Shown piece by piece: positions 44,990 through 55,486 of a stretch of DNA of 64,000 bases; positions within the stretch are counted from its first letter, which is position 1; each line of letters begins with the position of its first letter. This DNA is from Eutreptiella sp. 'Long Island Sound 2002' (lineage: Eukaryota > Euglenozoa > Euglenophyceae > Eutreptiales > Eutreptiaceae), in NCBI GenBank assembly GCA_964036045.1, contig OZ038388.1, positions 5,241,131 to 5,305,130 on the forward strand. The letters run 5' to 3'. The translations under genes and the position numbers were made by a program. Under the pieces are notes generated by a model that was given only the letters and a program-made list of their open reading frames with translations, made no database searches and was not told where the DNA came from.

Positions 44990-46439
44990 CCAGCCAACCG
45001 CGCACGGGACAGTCCACGTTGTACGGAGATGTGAAATCCTCGTACGGGGGCAGGCCCATGGGACAGGAGGGGGTGCGTGACAGGGGCACCCAAGAGCGCC
45101 AACAGACAGGGGGAGGAGCAACATAGACACACATAACGCGGGAGCCACACCAAGAGGGACAAAGATGAGCACCGCAGACAAGGAGGAGGGGCACAACAAG
45201 GCAGGAGAGGCAACCAGAACAGCGGGAACACGGAGCCAGAATGGAGCGGATGGGAGAGCGTGCGCATTGGAGGCAACGACAATAGAGAGTATGGCTTGGC
45301 CAGCCGGCCCCGTTGCTACCGGGTGCCAGGGCAACCCCTGCTCAACCGGTATCAGGTGGGGGGTGTCTCCCGCAGCTGAGATGGGCCGTTTGCGCAACAG
45401 GAGCGGGAGCCCATCAGGGGCAGACCAGTCGTGATGGGGAAAAGGACATATGGTGGACGGCCGGGATAGCGCGTGGAGGAACAGGGCACCTGGGCCTCAC
45501 GCACACAGAAACACAGCGAGGCAGGATATGGACGGCCTGTGGACAGAGGCGCGTGGACAACACAAATAGTCAAACGACCCCGGCAGCAACCAGCACATCC
45601 TCAATACGCCAATTATTGGGCGCTGCTGAGCGCAAACGGCACACCATGCCACATTCAGCACAACTACTGGGCCCCGCGAACGCGGAAACAACACTAGCAA
45701 GAGCACCGGCAGCAGCGGCCGACAGAAAACAGCAACCCGACGCAACATGCGAAGGGAAGAACGGGTGACCGTTGAGGGGCCCGTAAAGGAGCAACAACCA
45801 GACGGAATGTCACACGGGGGGGCGGGGCGGGGGGCTGGACCCTCCACCCCCTCAAGAGGAGCCCTGCCCTGCTCTGCCCTGGGTCCAGGGGGGGGGGGTC
45901 AGGGGCCAAAACAACATTTGTGTACCTCAGATCGGCTGTTAATACATTTCCAACCCCCCCCCCCCCCGAGTAGGCAAACCTGGCGGCCAACGAGTTGGCG
46001 AGCGAGTCGGCGGCGGGCTTTACCCAACTTGGAGGGCGGGATCAAAATTGTGGAGGTTGGCACAAAATAAGGCCCATTATGCGCCGTTAGCGGTGTAGGT
46101 ATCATTCCATTTCGCATGGCACTTTTGAATCAGTGCTGCACCCAAAAGTTTGGTTTTTGGCAACTTTGCCGAATTTCGCTGACTTGTTGGGCCCCTCGTT
46201 GACCTGGGGGGGGGGGGGGGGTTGCCTTTCACGCCCTTCGCGCGCCCCCTCTAGAGTATTGCCCATTGGCGTCCACACCGTGTGCACGTGGTACACCCCC
46301 TGTGCAGGGCTATGCGTTCGCCAAAACCTTGGTAAGCCCGGCGAGTGGACTTCCTTTGGCTCTGGCGAGTACATTTCCCATAATTCCTAAAGGGGTACTG
46401 TGGGAGTGGTTGTCGGCCAATGGCGCGTAGGGACCGTGG
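44990..46439. other. no gene seen; both strands open from base bias
   Basis: Purine-rich + strand (AACAC, GGCAG words) leaves several frames open on both strands to about 45770. C/G-run pairs at 45889-45898 and 45954-45967, and a G-run at 46207-46220, may be further short element ends. No domain is recognised. Confidence 0.35.
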
Positions 46440-48120
46440 GGTGGAATTATGGGGAATTATGGGGAATTATGGGGAATTATGGGTGAAACATGGTTGAATT
46501 ATGGGGATTTATGTGGAATTATGTGGAATTATGGGGAATTAGGGAATTATGGCACAATTATGGTTGATGTATGGGGACTTATGGGGAATTATAGGGAATT
46601 ATGGGGAATTATGGGGAATTATGCGGTTTTATGGGGAATTATGGGGATTTATGTCAGGGTTTCTGCTGCTGGTGGTGTCTTTCTTATTCCTTTTGTGCTC
46701 ATTCCCGCAATCATGTCAGATTCGGATTTTCATGTTTTCAATAATGTCTTGTACGTTCGTTTGTCATATCTGTACAAACCCCCGAGGCAGTACCTGTCGC
46801 ACGGTCATCTGGCTGGGGTCATGAAGAAGCAAGACATCAAGTGTGTCAGCAGTACTGAAATTGGCCTCGCTGGTGCTAGGGGCCGTCGTGGTGGAGGATG
46901 TGTGTCTTGCACAGCTGCACTACATCTGGTACTACCTAGCCACCGTGAAGCATGTGCATCTGATTTTGCTAATGCTGCTGCTGGTGTTCAACGTCTTGGT
47001 GAGCTGCCCAATGCTGCCAATACTGTTCTGCATCCACCTCATCGATGTGCTGTTGCTTCTGCTTCTGCTACTGAGCATGAGAATGTGGCATCCGAGGCAC
47101 AAAGTGCATTTGCAGAACCCCAACCTAGTGCTGCTTTGGCTGCTACTATTGCTGCACCACCGCCTGCTCCTACTCAGGAGGCTGTGCAACGCAAGGTGGC
47201 AGCTGCGAGGGTAGTCATGTTGCTGGATCATGCAGTGTTGCAGGCCTACATGTTGCTATTGATGGGCGTGCACGTGCTGTGACAGTGGGCATGGTACGAC
47301 AGGGCAACAGATGCGGCTCACAGAATTTGCAGTACCACGGCCCTCTGCAGATTTGATTCTCAAGCTTGCAAAATTTCGGCCCCAAATGATTGAGAGTGCT
47401 GCACCATTTTTAAAGGACACTGTGCCGGAACTGTGTGCAAATCTGCCTTTGGAATCCTTGAAGCTCGCCATAGAGACCGTCTTCTGTGCCCCCCCCCCTC
47501 CCCCCATCACAGATCCTCATAAAAAGGCAATAGAGAAAGACTTTGGGCGCTATGGTGCAGTGTGGAAAGGTGATGTGCTGCATTGCATTCCTTGCAACTG
47601 CAAGATCAACGGTACAACGGCATGGTGGAGAGGCATGAAAAGCCAACTACCCCAATTAGCAACCCCTGCCATTCGCACACTATCCATCCCGCACACCACC
47701 GCCAACGTTGAGAGGTGCAATAGCTATTACAAATTTACCCGCACGGACAAGCAACACTCTTTGAAAGATGCCCATCATTTAGGACACTTAACGTTCGTGA
47801 TGAACGGTGTTGTTCCGCCACCCGTGGCCATTTGACATGAAGCCATGTGAATGAATGTGTTCCCGACTTGTGTTGCACACACATCCGGATATTTCCCCAT
47901 AATTCCCCATAATTCCCCATAAAACCCCACAAAACCCCATAATTCCCCATGCTTCCCCATACCCATAATTCCCCATAATTCCCCACAAAACCCCATAATT
48001 CCCCATGATTCCGCATAAAACCCCATGAAATCCCATAAAACCCCATAAAACCCCATAATTCCCCATAAAACCCCACGATTCCCCATAATGCCCCATAATT
48101 CCCCATAATTCCCCACAATT
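46440..48120. mobile_element. hAT-like element between inverted GGAATTATGG arrays
   Basis: 46442-46660 consists of GGGGAATTAT units (about 14); 47896-48120 contains the same units in reverse complement (about 16, mostly ATAATTCCCC). A hAT C-terminal domain frame lies between the arrays, near the right one. The very ends and target duplication are not clear: candidates are TAGGGACCG on the left and TATCCTTTG on the right, which do not pair well. Longer than the 38.9-kb element and possibly closer to full length, but no zinc finger or catalytic core was identified in 46660-47300. Confidence 0.7.
47311..47835 (+). pseudogene. hAT transposase C-terminal region
   Basis: A 174-codon frame opening at ATG 47311. 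The last 70 residues carry the hAT dimerisation signature: TTAWWRGMKSQLPQLATPA, then IRTLSIPHTTANVERCNSYY, and DAHHLGHLTFVMNG. The upstream part (MRLTEFAVPRPSADLI, then ADLILKLAKFRPQMIES) is plausible transposase sequence but carries no recognised catalytic motif. A C-run coding for prolines (47495-47507) may be a slippage-prone insertion. The N-terminal two thirds expected for a hAT transposase is missing or in other frames. Confidence 0.75.
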
Positions 48121-48225
48121 TCTATCCTTTGACGAGCGGACGTCTTCTCGCGCTGGCGAGCGCATAGGCCTGCCTGTGTGTGGGGGCGGGGGCGGGGGAT
48201 GACCCCCTGCCTTGGCGAGGGGATC

Positions 48226-48349
48226 TCGGTAGGATCCAGCCCCACATGCCGGTCAGCTCAGTAGGAAGGAGCCCTGCGCTGTGGGCAACTGAGTAGGACC
48301 CAGCGCCATCCACAAGGCTCCTCACTAGGAACCCGCCCTGCCCCCCCCC
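48226..48349 (+). repeat. 32-bp fixed-period repeats with variable interiors, locus 2
   Basis: Units start at 48226, 48258, 48290 and 48322, again exactly 32 bp apart, opening TCGGTAGGAT, TCAGTAGGAA, TGAGTAGGAC and TCACTAGGAA. The 20-base interiors differ from each other and from those at 37313-37440, except that the third unit here and the fourth there share TGAGTAGGACCC. A C-run follows at 48343. Confidence 0.75.
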
Positions 48350-48643
48350 CCCCCCCCGACTAAGCAAAGGCCTAGCCTATAGGGAACACACTTCGGTGCA
48401 CAGGGCCTACCAATCGTACCGTCATGACGCGCCGTGATACTACGTCTGTTGCGGCGGAAGAGACATTGTATTTTTGCGACGCGTCGGTACTGTGCAACGC
48501 GTCGCACAATCCCCTTTTGTTGACAGACGTGAGTTGAATTTGCCCCTCCACGATGGCCTGACCACCACCCGCCCCGTCCACTCCCTCCCCATCGCCCTCC
48601 CTCTGCCCCCCCCCCCTCCCCCCTGGCCCACACTCTTCCGCAG

Positions 48644-49356
48644 TGAAACGCCCGCTCTCGGCCGCGCACCGCATTCCACAAGCCCATGGCATGGGCTCCC
48701 CCTACTACGTCGCCCCCAATGGCTCGGACCTGCCCACGCTCCCCGGCCGCCGTCTGCACTCGGCCAAGCCCGACGCGCTCTGTGCCGTGGAGGACCCCGA
48801 GTCCGGCTCCGAGACCACCGCCGCCGGCACCCCAACGTCAGCCGCGCGGCGTGTGCGGCGCAAGTCGACGGTGCTGGACGGTGAGAGCGTGCGGCGCAAG
48901 TCGACGGTGCTGGACGGCGAGGGCGTGCGCGTTGCGTCCCCGCGGCCCATCAAGACCTCGCCGATGACGGCGCGCCCGCGCCCCGCCTCTGCCAGCCCCC
49001 CCGCACGCTCGCAGAGCCCATCGCAGTTGCCCGTGTCACTGCCGAAGCATGTGGGCAACAAATGGGGCACCAAAGTGCGCGTCGCCGCGGCGGTTGAAGA
49101 GGCGGCAGTGAGAGACCGAAAGGCGAAGTCGCCGCCGGACCGACGGTCGAAATCGCCGGACCGACGGTCGAAGTCGCCGGACCGGCGGTCCAAGTCGCCG
49201 CCGCCGCACAAGCGGCCGGAGGGGGAGCCTCCGGGGGACAAGAGGGCCGAGCCCGGGAACAAGAGGTCGGAGCCCGAGGGCGGCAAGACAAGAGGACAAG
49301 AGGACAAGAGGTCGAGTTCGGCGAGCAAGTCCCGTTCTGGATCCGTGTCTGTGCAG
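48644..49356 (+). CDS. large putative exon of a basic RS/SP-rich protein
   Basis: The acceptor is a C-rich tract ending CTCTTCCGCAG; the donor is GTGCAG|GTACCG. The roughly 238-codon frame opens KRPLSAAHRIPQAHGMG, has two RRKSTVLDGE repeats (basophilic kinase sites), then SPRPIKTSPMTARPRPAS, four PDRRSKS-type repeats, and a charged KR/E/P tail (GDKRAEPGNKRSEPEGG). Third-position GC is very high and the frame shows protein-level repeats, which supports coding. The product would be disordered and strongly basic; microtubule- or RNA-binding proteins often look like this, but no domain assigns a role. It ends at phase 0, compatible with the exon at 50295. Confidence 0.5.
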
Positions 49357-49424
49357 GTACCGAGTACGCCCCCTCTGGGTCCCCGTGGCGCAGGGATGCA
49401 TCGGAAGGGGGGGATCCCCCCCCC

Positions 49425-49565
49425 CCCCCCCCGTCCAGGGCGCCCCGCCTATGCCCAGCCACGGTCTCCCTGATGCCAAGCGCCAGCTTCAGTGGCATTT
49501 GTAACCGACAGCAACCGCCCCCAACCGCTTCGGCAACCTCCTCCAACCGCCTGTCCAACCGCCTC
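49425..49565 (+). repeat. dispersed repeat, copy 2
   Basis: Direct partner of 43421-43560. It lies after a C-run within what would be an intron of the putative RS/SP gene. Confidence 0.85.
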
Positions 49566-50294
49566 TTGGGGTGTCCGACATTGTTTAGGAGAGGTCTGTT
49601 GCAGACATTTGAATGGGCCGTCCAGCCACTTCATCAGGGCACTTCTCTTGTCTCAGCGGATGTGATGTGGGACTCCTCTGTGGCATTGTCATAGCGCGGC
49701 GGTGCTGGTCCTGTTGACGGTGATCGTGCACTTAGTGCCGGTCTCAGGTGATGCCTGCAGCGTTGACCGACCCGTGTGTAGCCCGTCGGGCCCAAGGCTT
49801 AGCAGACATTGCGCTTCAGGATTCTTTTCGTCGTCTGCCACAGTGAAGAGCCGATGGCAATGGCGCTGAAGCTCTTTTGTTGTTTCTGGGCACCGGCGTG
49901 CCCGTCGGTGGTGAGCCGCCGGTGTATTCGTTATATCTCGGTACACCTCCTTTGTACACAAGTGATGCCCCACATGCTTTGTGCCATTGGCTTCAACCAG
50001 CAGCGACCAGGGATGGTTGTAAGTATGCCCCCTGGCACGTGCCTCCCGCCGGCCCGCACACTGAATGTGGTGTGCTGACCGGTGCAACGATTGGCACATC
50101 TCATGCGGCATTTTCTGTCACCCCCACCCCAACATGTGGGTGAGGGAGGGGGTGGGGGTGGCGGTAGTGGCCCTAGTTAGTGTCCCAGGCGGTTGTTGTG
50201 TTCGTTGCCAGCGTCTCTGGCGCGGCTGCGGCTATGGTCCGTCGTGACTCCCCCCTGCCGTCTGCTGGCGCGTGTTGGTCCCTCTCCCACGCAG
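49566..50294. other. probable intron or intergenic DNA
   Basis: A weak coding-like stretch (GTSLVSADVMWDSSVALS, stop at 49694) follows an AG, but no firm exon. No repeat family is recognised here. Confidence 0.35.
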
Positions 50295-50468
50295 ACGGGA
50301 CTCCGTATGTGCCCTTCTCCCGTCCGGCCTGTTTTTGAAAGGCGGCGAGGGCCGTTCTCGGCCTCGGATGAGGGCCTGAATGCCCCGCAGCCTGCTGCCC
50401 TGTGCCTCAGACAGACATCGATTCAGGATCCAGATCAAAGGTCTCAAGAAAACTGCCTCGACACGAAG
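50295..50468 (+). CDS. putative phase-0 exon following the RS/SP exon
   Basis: Acceptor CCCTCTCCCACGCAG, then exactly 58 codons reading TGLRMCPSPVRPVFERRR, GPFSASDEGLNAPQPAAL and CLRQTSIQDPDQRSQENC, then a donor CGAAG|GTCAAC. Entering and leaving at phase 0 fits the donor at 49356. Composition (S/P/R/Q) is similar to the preceding exon. Confidence 0.42.
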
Positions 50469-51017
50469 GTCAACACACACAATGAGCCCCCATTCGATGG
50501 ATGCGACAGCGCTCCAGAAGATCCCTTCCGCATTGCCCCCACCCCAACTCACAATGCTCCTTGAGCCCCCCGCTCCGCATGCTGTGCCACGTGACGGCGG
50601 TGCACCCAAAACGAAATTCAGCCCACAATAGGACGTCCCCCGGGGCGCGGGCTGGGGGAGCATGGTTTGCTTGTTGTCTTGCAAGTGGTGACTCATGGGG
50701 GACCCTCATGGGGGGGGGGGAGGGGAGTCCCCTCCCCCGTACGGTTGCATGTGCACTGTCAATGTGTGCGGTGTTGTTGAAGACACGGTCAGCACAACAG
50801 GCAGCACATGCAGGCCACAAAGAGGCAGAAAACCTTGTCAAGGCTGGGGTCGCGGGTTTGCACCGTGTGCCTTGTACGTTGGGGCGGGGGGGGGGGGGGG
50901 GACGTGCTGTGGCATGGCATGGGGTGGCATGCAGAGGAAAACAGGTGTCCGCAACCAGCGTGGCCCATGTCGTCGATGTCATGAGCGACCGGTGAAGGGT
51001 TGGCACCCCCACACAAG
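50469..51017. other. no firm exon; G-rich intronic-type DNA
   Basis: G-runs at 50710-50720 and 50886-50901 may be element ends. A short frame VSATSVAHVVDVMSDR stops at 50996 and could be a terminal exon, but its upstream AG lacks a pyrimidine tract. Confidence 0.3.
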
Positions 51018-51383
51018 TGTCAAGCGTAAGTCGCCTATTTTTTTTTATTTGGCGTAAGTCGCTTATGTTTTTTTTTTTAGGCGTAAGTTGAGTGTGGGAA
51101 AAAAAACTCGAAAATGTATGGTGCGCGACTTAAGCTTTTTTTGTGACGCGACCTACAGCTAAAGAAAAAGTTAAGCAACTTATGATTTTTTTCAAAAAAA
51201 AGCGAGCTACGCTTTTTTCGTTGCGCGACCTACGCTTTTTTTGATACGCGAACTACGGCAAAAAAAAATGAATAAGCGAGTTAAGCTTTTTTTTCCTTCA
51301 AAAAAAAAGCGAGGTACGCTTTTTTGGTTACAGAACCCAAGCTATTTCAATACGCAACCTACTCCCAAAAAAAGATAAAAATA
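51018..51383. repeat. GCGANNTACGC subterminal array, second locus
   Basis: About 80 percent similar by eye to 34115-34590 from GTGTCAA-GCGTAAGTCGC to the final AAAGATAAAAATA. It stops exactly where tandem duplication unit 1 begins (51384), so the element seems to have inserted into, and truncated, that unit. Confidence 0.8.
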
Positions 51384-51708
51384 CACGAGTAGAGCGACTG
51401 ATAACACTGGCAGGCGCCTGCTCATTGGTGGACCGGATGTATGTGACAGCCAAGTCAGGACTAACGACATTAGTCATGGCTGAAAAGCACATCAGAACAA
51501 ACAGCAGTCGGTTGCAGTACCAAGCAGAATGTTGTTATGAGCAGGAGGACTCATCCCAAACATGACACAGCCCCTGTTTCACACAATCACAACACAATGC
51601 CAACGATTCTTTGAGGTAAGGATGAGGTCCACTGCACGGGGAAGAGCCTGCAAATCCTATTGCTATATCACGCATATACCAATGCTGCGATCTCGAGCAT
51701 CCATTACC

Positions 51709-51985
51709 CCCCCCCCCCATGTCCAGCCCCCCCCCCCCAGGGTACACGGTTCCCCCCCACCCCGGGGGGGACCGTCACCAAGTGACGGTTCCCCCCCTGA
51801 GGGGGGGGGACCGTACACCACTCCCGACCAGCCAATTCTAGTAGAACCCAACTAAAAATTTTCTTCGGCGCCTTTGGCGCCTGTGATTTCCTATTGATTT
51901 CTAATCGTTCATGGGCCAAGTGACGGTTCCCCCCCTGGGGGGGGGGGGTGGACACGGAGGGGGGATGGACATGGGGGGGGCGGGG
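51709..51985. mobile_element. C/G-run MITE inserted in duplication unit 1
   Basis: Absent from unit 2 at the homologous position (53653), which gives a natural empty site. TACC flanks it (51705-51708 and 51986-51989). Ends: C-run plus ATGTCCA on the left, TGGACAT plus G-run on the right, i.e. inverted. The interior has two further C/G-run blocks and TTCTTCGGCGCCTTTGGCGC. Related to 36530-36780 in reverse orientation. Confidence 0.85.
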
Positions 51986-52669
51986 TACCTTTAAAGCCGG
52001 TGCGATCCTTGCTCTTTCAATTGAACTGAATTCAATTGAATGAGTGAGAGAGAAGGGCGTACATCTGAGTCTGTAGTGTTGCGGCCAAACGTGTGCACAC
52101 GCATGTGCGAGCACACACATACAGGCATCAATACACACGCATATGCACACATGCGAGAAGAGTGAACAAAATGAGTCTATTCGGCTCCTCACTACGAGCT
52201 CTGCTACAGAATCTGTTCTGCCGTTGGATGTCCGAGACGTCCGTACTTGAACAGCACTGCTGCTGCAGAGCGGCGGGGAGGGGGAAAGCCATGGCGCTTG
52301 TCTGCATAGAACGGTGTGGCCCATCACCCAAAGGGATGGCGTGGCCCGTCACCCGTTGAAACGGTCCCACCTTGGGAAGGGGTTAACAAAAGAGACCTAG
52401 GTGTGTGTGTGAGTAGGAGAGCAGGGGTAGGAGTATGGGTAAGAGTATGAGTATGAAGATGACCGAGTCGCATGTGCACAAACAGAGGGTTCTTCTTGTG
52501 TGGCCATGCCTCCACCACCAGTGGGCCCCGCCATGCGGATGAGGTGGTATCATACCCTCCCCCACCCTTGCGCAAGCACCAGGAAAGTCACGAAAACGAC
52601 GGTCAGACCAAGTCCCGGGGCTTGGACAAGGCGGTGCTTGTGCGCGACACACGGTACCAAAAGAACCTA

Positions 52670-53035
52670 CCCCCCCCCTCCCCTTGTATAAGCTACGCAA
52701 AAGTCCCAAATTAATACGGTCCCTACGCCCACTGTAGCTTGGACAAGGCCGTAGACGCCCCGGTTGAAAAAGAGAAGTTTGCATGGTGAGGTGGTGCAAG
52801 AAAGGGGCAGACAATTCACAAATATCCCCAAAATCAGGGCTATGTGGGTTCAAGTGAGCAAACACTCACAACAGATGTGTCCATGACCCTAGGTGACTTG
52901 CAAATTTGTCACCAAACCCATGTCTTACGTGGCCGCACTGCATTTGTACCGAATCAAATTAGGTACCAAATTAATACGGTCCCTACACCCGCTGTACCTT
53001 GGACAAGGGCGTAGCTTATAACGGGGGGGGGGGGG
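52670..53035. mobile_element. C/G-run MITE of the CTACAGTAGG family, unit 1 copy
   Basis: Starts with a C-run and TTGTATAAGCTACGC; ends GGGCGTAGCTTATAACG and a G-run. Contains two internal AATTAATACGGTCCCTACRC repeats near its ends. Reverse-orientation relative of 30050-30386. It predates the tandem duplication, since unit 2 carries it too. Confidence 0.8.
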
Positions 53036-53134
53036 TCACCGAAAACCTGCCCCATACCTCACCCTAAGCACAATTGTTGTAACAGGGCACTAGAACACAA
53101 TGTGCAGGCAAATTTCAGCAAGTTGTGGAGGTCC

Positions 53135-53440
53135 TTACTCAGGGGCATCAGGAGCTGCGGAATAGAAGCCGTTTCCAACCTTGGGACTCATCTTAAACAA
53201 TTGCACATGCTTGCCATTTGGGGCAGGCTTTGGAGCAGGCTTGGCTTCAGGTTTTGGAATGGGTTTGGGCTTCCTATTCCTTGGGACAAAACTGTCATCA
53301 ACAATATCTTTGGTGAAGTAAAGCTTGCCCTCACGAGTAGAGCGACTGATAACACTGGCAGGCGCCTGCTCATTGGTGGACCGGATGTATGTGACAGCCA
53401 AGTCAGGACTAACGACATTAGTCATGGCCGAAAAGCACAT
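53135..53440 (-). CDS. 101-codon frame, Pro/Lys-rich, unit 2 copy
   Basis: Starts MCFSAMTNVVSPDLAVTY, continues YIRSTNEQAPASVISRST, then has alternating KP/PA repeats (RKPKPIPKPEAKPAPKPAP) and ends AAPDAPE before a stop. The same frame is kept in unit 3, and its first third remains in unit 1. It may be an exon or a short secreted or structural protein; no signal peptide or domain is evident. Conservation between such recent duplicates is weak evidence of function. Confidence 0.35.
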   Translation of the reverse strand: MCFSAMTNVVSPDLAVTYIRSTNEQAPASVISRSTREGKLYFTKDIVDDSFVPRNRKPKPIPKPEAKPAPKPAPNGKHVQLFKMSPKVGNGFYSAAPDAPE

Positions 53441-54337
53441 CAGAACAAACAGCAGTCGGTTGCAGTACCAAGCAGAATGTTGTTATGAGCAGGAGGACTC
53501 ATCCCAAACATGACACAGCCCCTGTTTCACACAATCACAACACAATGCCAACGATTCTTTGAGGTAAGGATGAGGTCCACTGCGCGGGGAAGAGCCTGCA
53601 AATCTTATTGCTATATCCCGCATATACCAATGCTGCGATCTCGAGCATCCATTGCCCTTAAAGCCGGTGCGATCCTTGCTCTTTCAATTGAACTGAATTC
53701 AATTGAATGAGTGAGAGAGAAGGGCATACATCTGAGTCTGTAGTGTTGCGGCCAAACGTGTGCACACGCATGTGCGAGCACACACATACAGGCATCAATA
53801 CACACGCATATGCACACATGCGAGAAGAGTGAACAAAATGAGTCTATTCGGCTCCTCACTACGAGCTCTGCTACAGAATCTGTTTCGCCGTTGGATGTCC
53901 GAGACGTCCGTGCTTGAACAGCACTGCTGCTGCAGAGCGGCGGGGAGGGGGAAAGCCATGGCGCTTGTCTGCATAAGAACGGTGTGGCCCATCACCCAAA
54001 GGGATGGCGTGGCCCGTCACCCGTTGAAACGGTCCCACCTTGGGAAGGGGTTAACAAAAGAGACCTGGGTGTGGGTGTGAGTAGGAGAGCAGGGGTAGGA
54101 GTATGGGTAAGAGTATGAGTATGAAGATGACCGAGTCGCATGTGCACAAACAGAGGGTTCTTCTTGTGTGGCCATGCCTCCACCACCAGTGGGCCCCGCC
54201 ATGCGGATGAGGTGGTATCATACCCTCCCCCACCCTTGCGCAAGCACCAGGAAAGTCACGAAAACGACGGTCAGACCAAGTCCCGGGGCTTGGACAAGGC
54301 GGTGCTTGTGCGCGACACACGGTACCAAAAGAACCTA

Positions 54338-54701
54338 CCCCCCCCCCCTTGTATAAGCTACGCAAAAGTTCCAAATTAATACGGTCCCTACGCCCACTGT
54401 AGCTTGGACAAGGCCATAGACGCCCCGGTTGAAAAAGAGAAGTTTGCATGGTGAGGTGGTGCAAGAAAGGGGCAGACAATTCACAAATATCCCCAAAATC
54501 AGGGCTATGTGGGTTCAAGTGGGCAAACACTCACAACAGATGTGTCCATGACCCTAGGTGACTTGCAAATTTGTCACCAAACCCATGTCTTACGTGGCCG
54601 CACTGCATTTGTACCGAATCAAATTAGGTACCAAATTAATACGGTCCCTACACCCGCTGTACCTTGGACAAGGGCGTAGCTTATAACGGGGGGGGGGGGG
54701 G
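54338..54701. mobile_element. C/G-run MITE of the CTACAGTAGG family, unit 2 copy
   Basis: Nearly identical to 52670-53035, with shorter C-run (about 10) and a G-run of about 14, showing that the runs change length between otherwise identical copies. Confidence 0.8.
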
Positions 54702-54730
54702 TCACCGAAAACCTGCCCCATACCTCACCC

Positions 54731-55486
54731 CGGGGGGGGGGGGGGAATGCGGTCGCCGGGATTGGCAAAAAATGCGGAAAAATGCGGAAAAAATGCGGAA
54801 AATGCGGCAAAAAATGCGATAGAAAATGCGGTTTGGTTAGAATGGTGTTTGCCCCTCAAAACCCCTATGTTTCGTCTCGTCTTGCACAATTGGGCGCTCA
54901 AAGCATGGACGGTTTGATGGAACAACTTAGTGCAGTACTTCAACTCAAGAATATCACGGACTAGGCTCAAAACCGCTAGGGGCAGAAGCTGCAGCTGCTT
55001 GGTCAGGCCAGACCGCTGAATATCCGCGCCGCATCAGGTGCTCCCCCATTGACCCAAACCGCCGGGCTCCCTGGGGGGGAGGGGGGGATACCCCAACATA
55101 CATACCTCAAAATGATCCCCATGACACGCTGTTCATTTTGAATATACACAACTAGGGGAAAATTTTTCAAAAAAAAGTTTGCCCATCAACTCAGGCGAAG
55201 GTCCGACCCGGAGTTCGGGTCGGGGTCAATGTCCTTTTTTGTGTTTTTCATCCATTTTTGAATTCTCCACAAAATTCTGAATATTTTGAGCATAGACACA
55301 TAGGGTCAAACAAAAAAATTTCCCCTTGCCATCTACCTAAAAAAAAACCTTCGGCAACAACTGACTACAAGACAATGCCACTAGAATGTTTCCTCTTGAA
55401 CATTACACTAAGGGACCTGCCCAAAAAATGCGAAAAAAATGCGGAAAATGCGGAAAAATGCGAATCGCATATTTCCTTCCCCCCTG
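54731..55486. mobile_element. hAT-like element inserted between duplication units 2 and 3
   Basis: Splits the sequence that is continuous at 53051-53070. CTCACCC flanks it (54724-54730 and 55487-55493), a 7-bp duplication that becomes 8 bp if one base has mutated. The left end is a run of 14 Gs; the right end is CCCCCCTG, the same terminus as the 38.9-kb hAT element. Arrays of AAAAATGCGG lie near both ends (54770-54835 and 55425-55465) in the same orientation. Interior frame: FAPQNPYVSSRLAQLGAQ, then SMDGLMEQLSAVLQLKN (to 54964), possibly a captured or element-encoded fragment. Confidence 0.82.

Noticed and set aside
44502-45282. Long minus-strand frames (230-246 codons) rich in Cys, Leu and Pro
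   Set aside because: They mirror a purine-rich + strand with few stops and no domain; the + strand has the CCCH finger.
46449-47282. 277-codon frame beginning MGNYGELWGIMG
   Set aside because: Its first 70 residues are the translated GGAATTATGG array, and the reverse array gives a similar frame on the other strand. No domain in the rest.
49125-49215. SR splicing factor identification for the RS-rich exon
   Set aside because: PDRRSKS repeats are suggestive, but no RRM domain or RS dipeptide tract of normal length is present, so no function was assigned.
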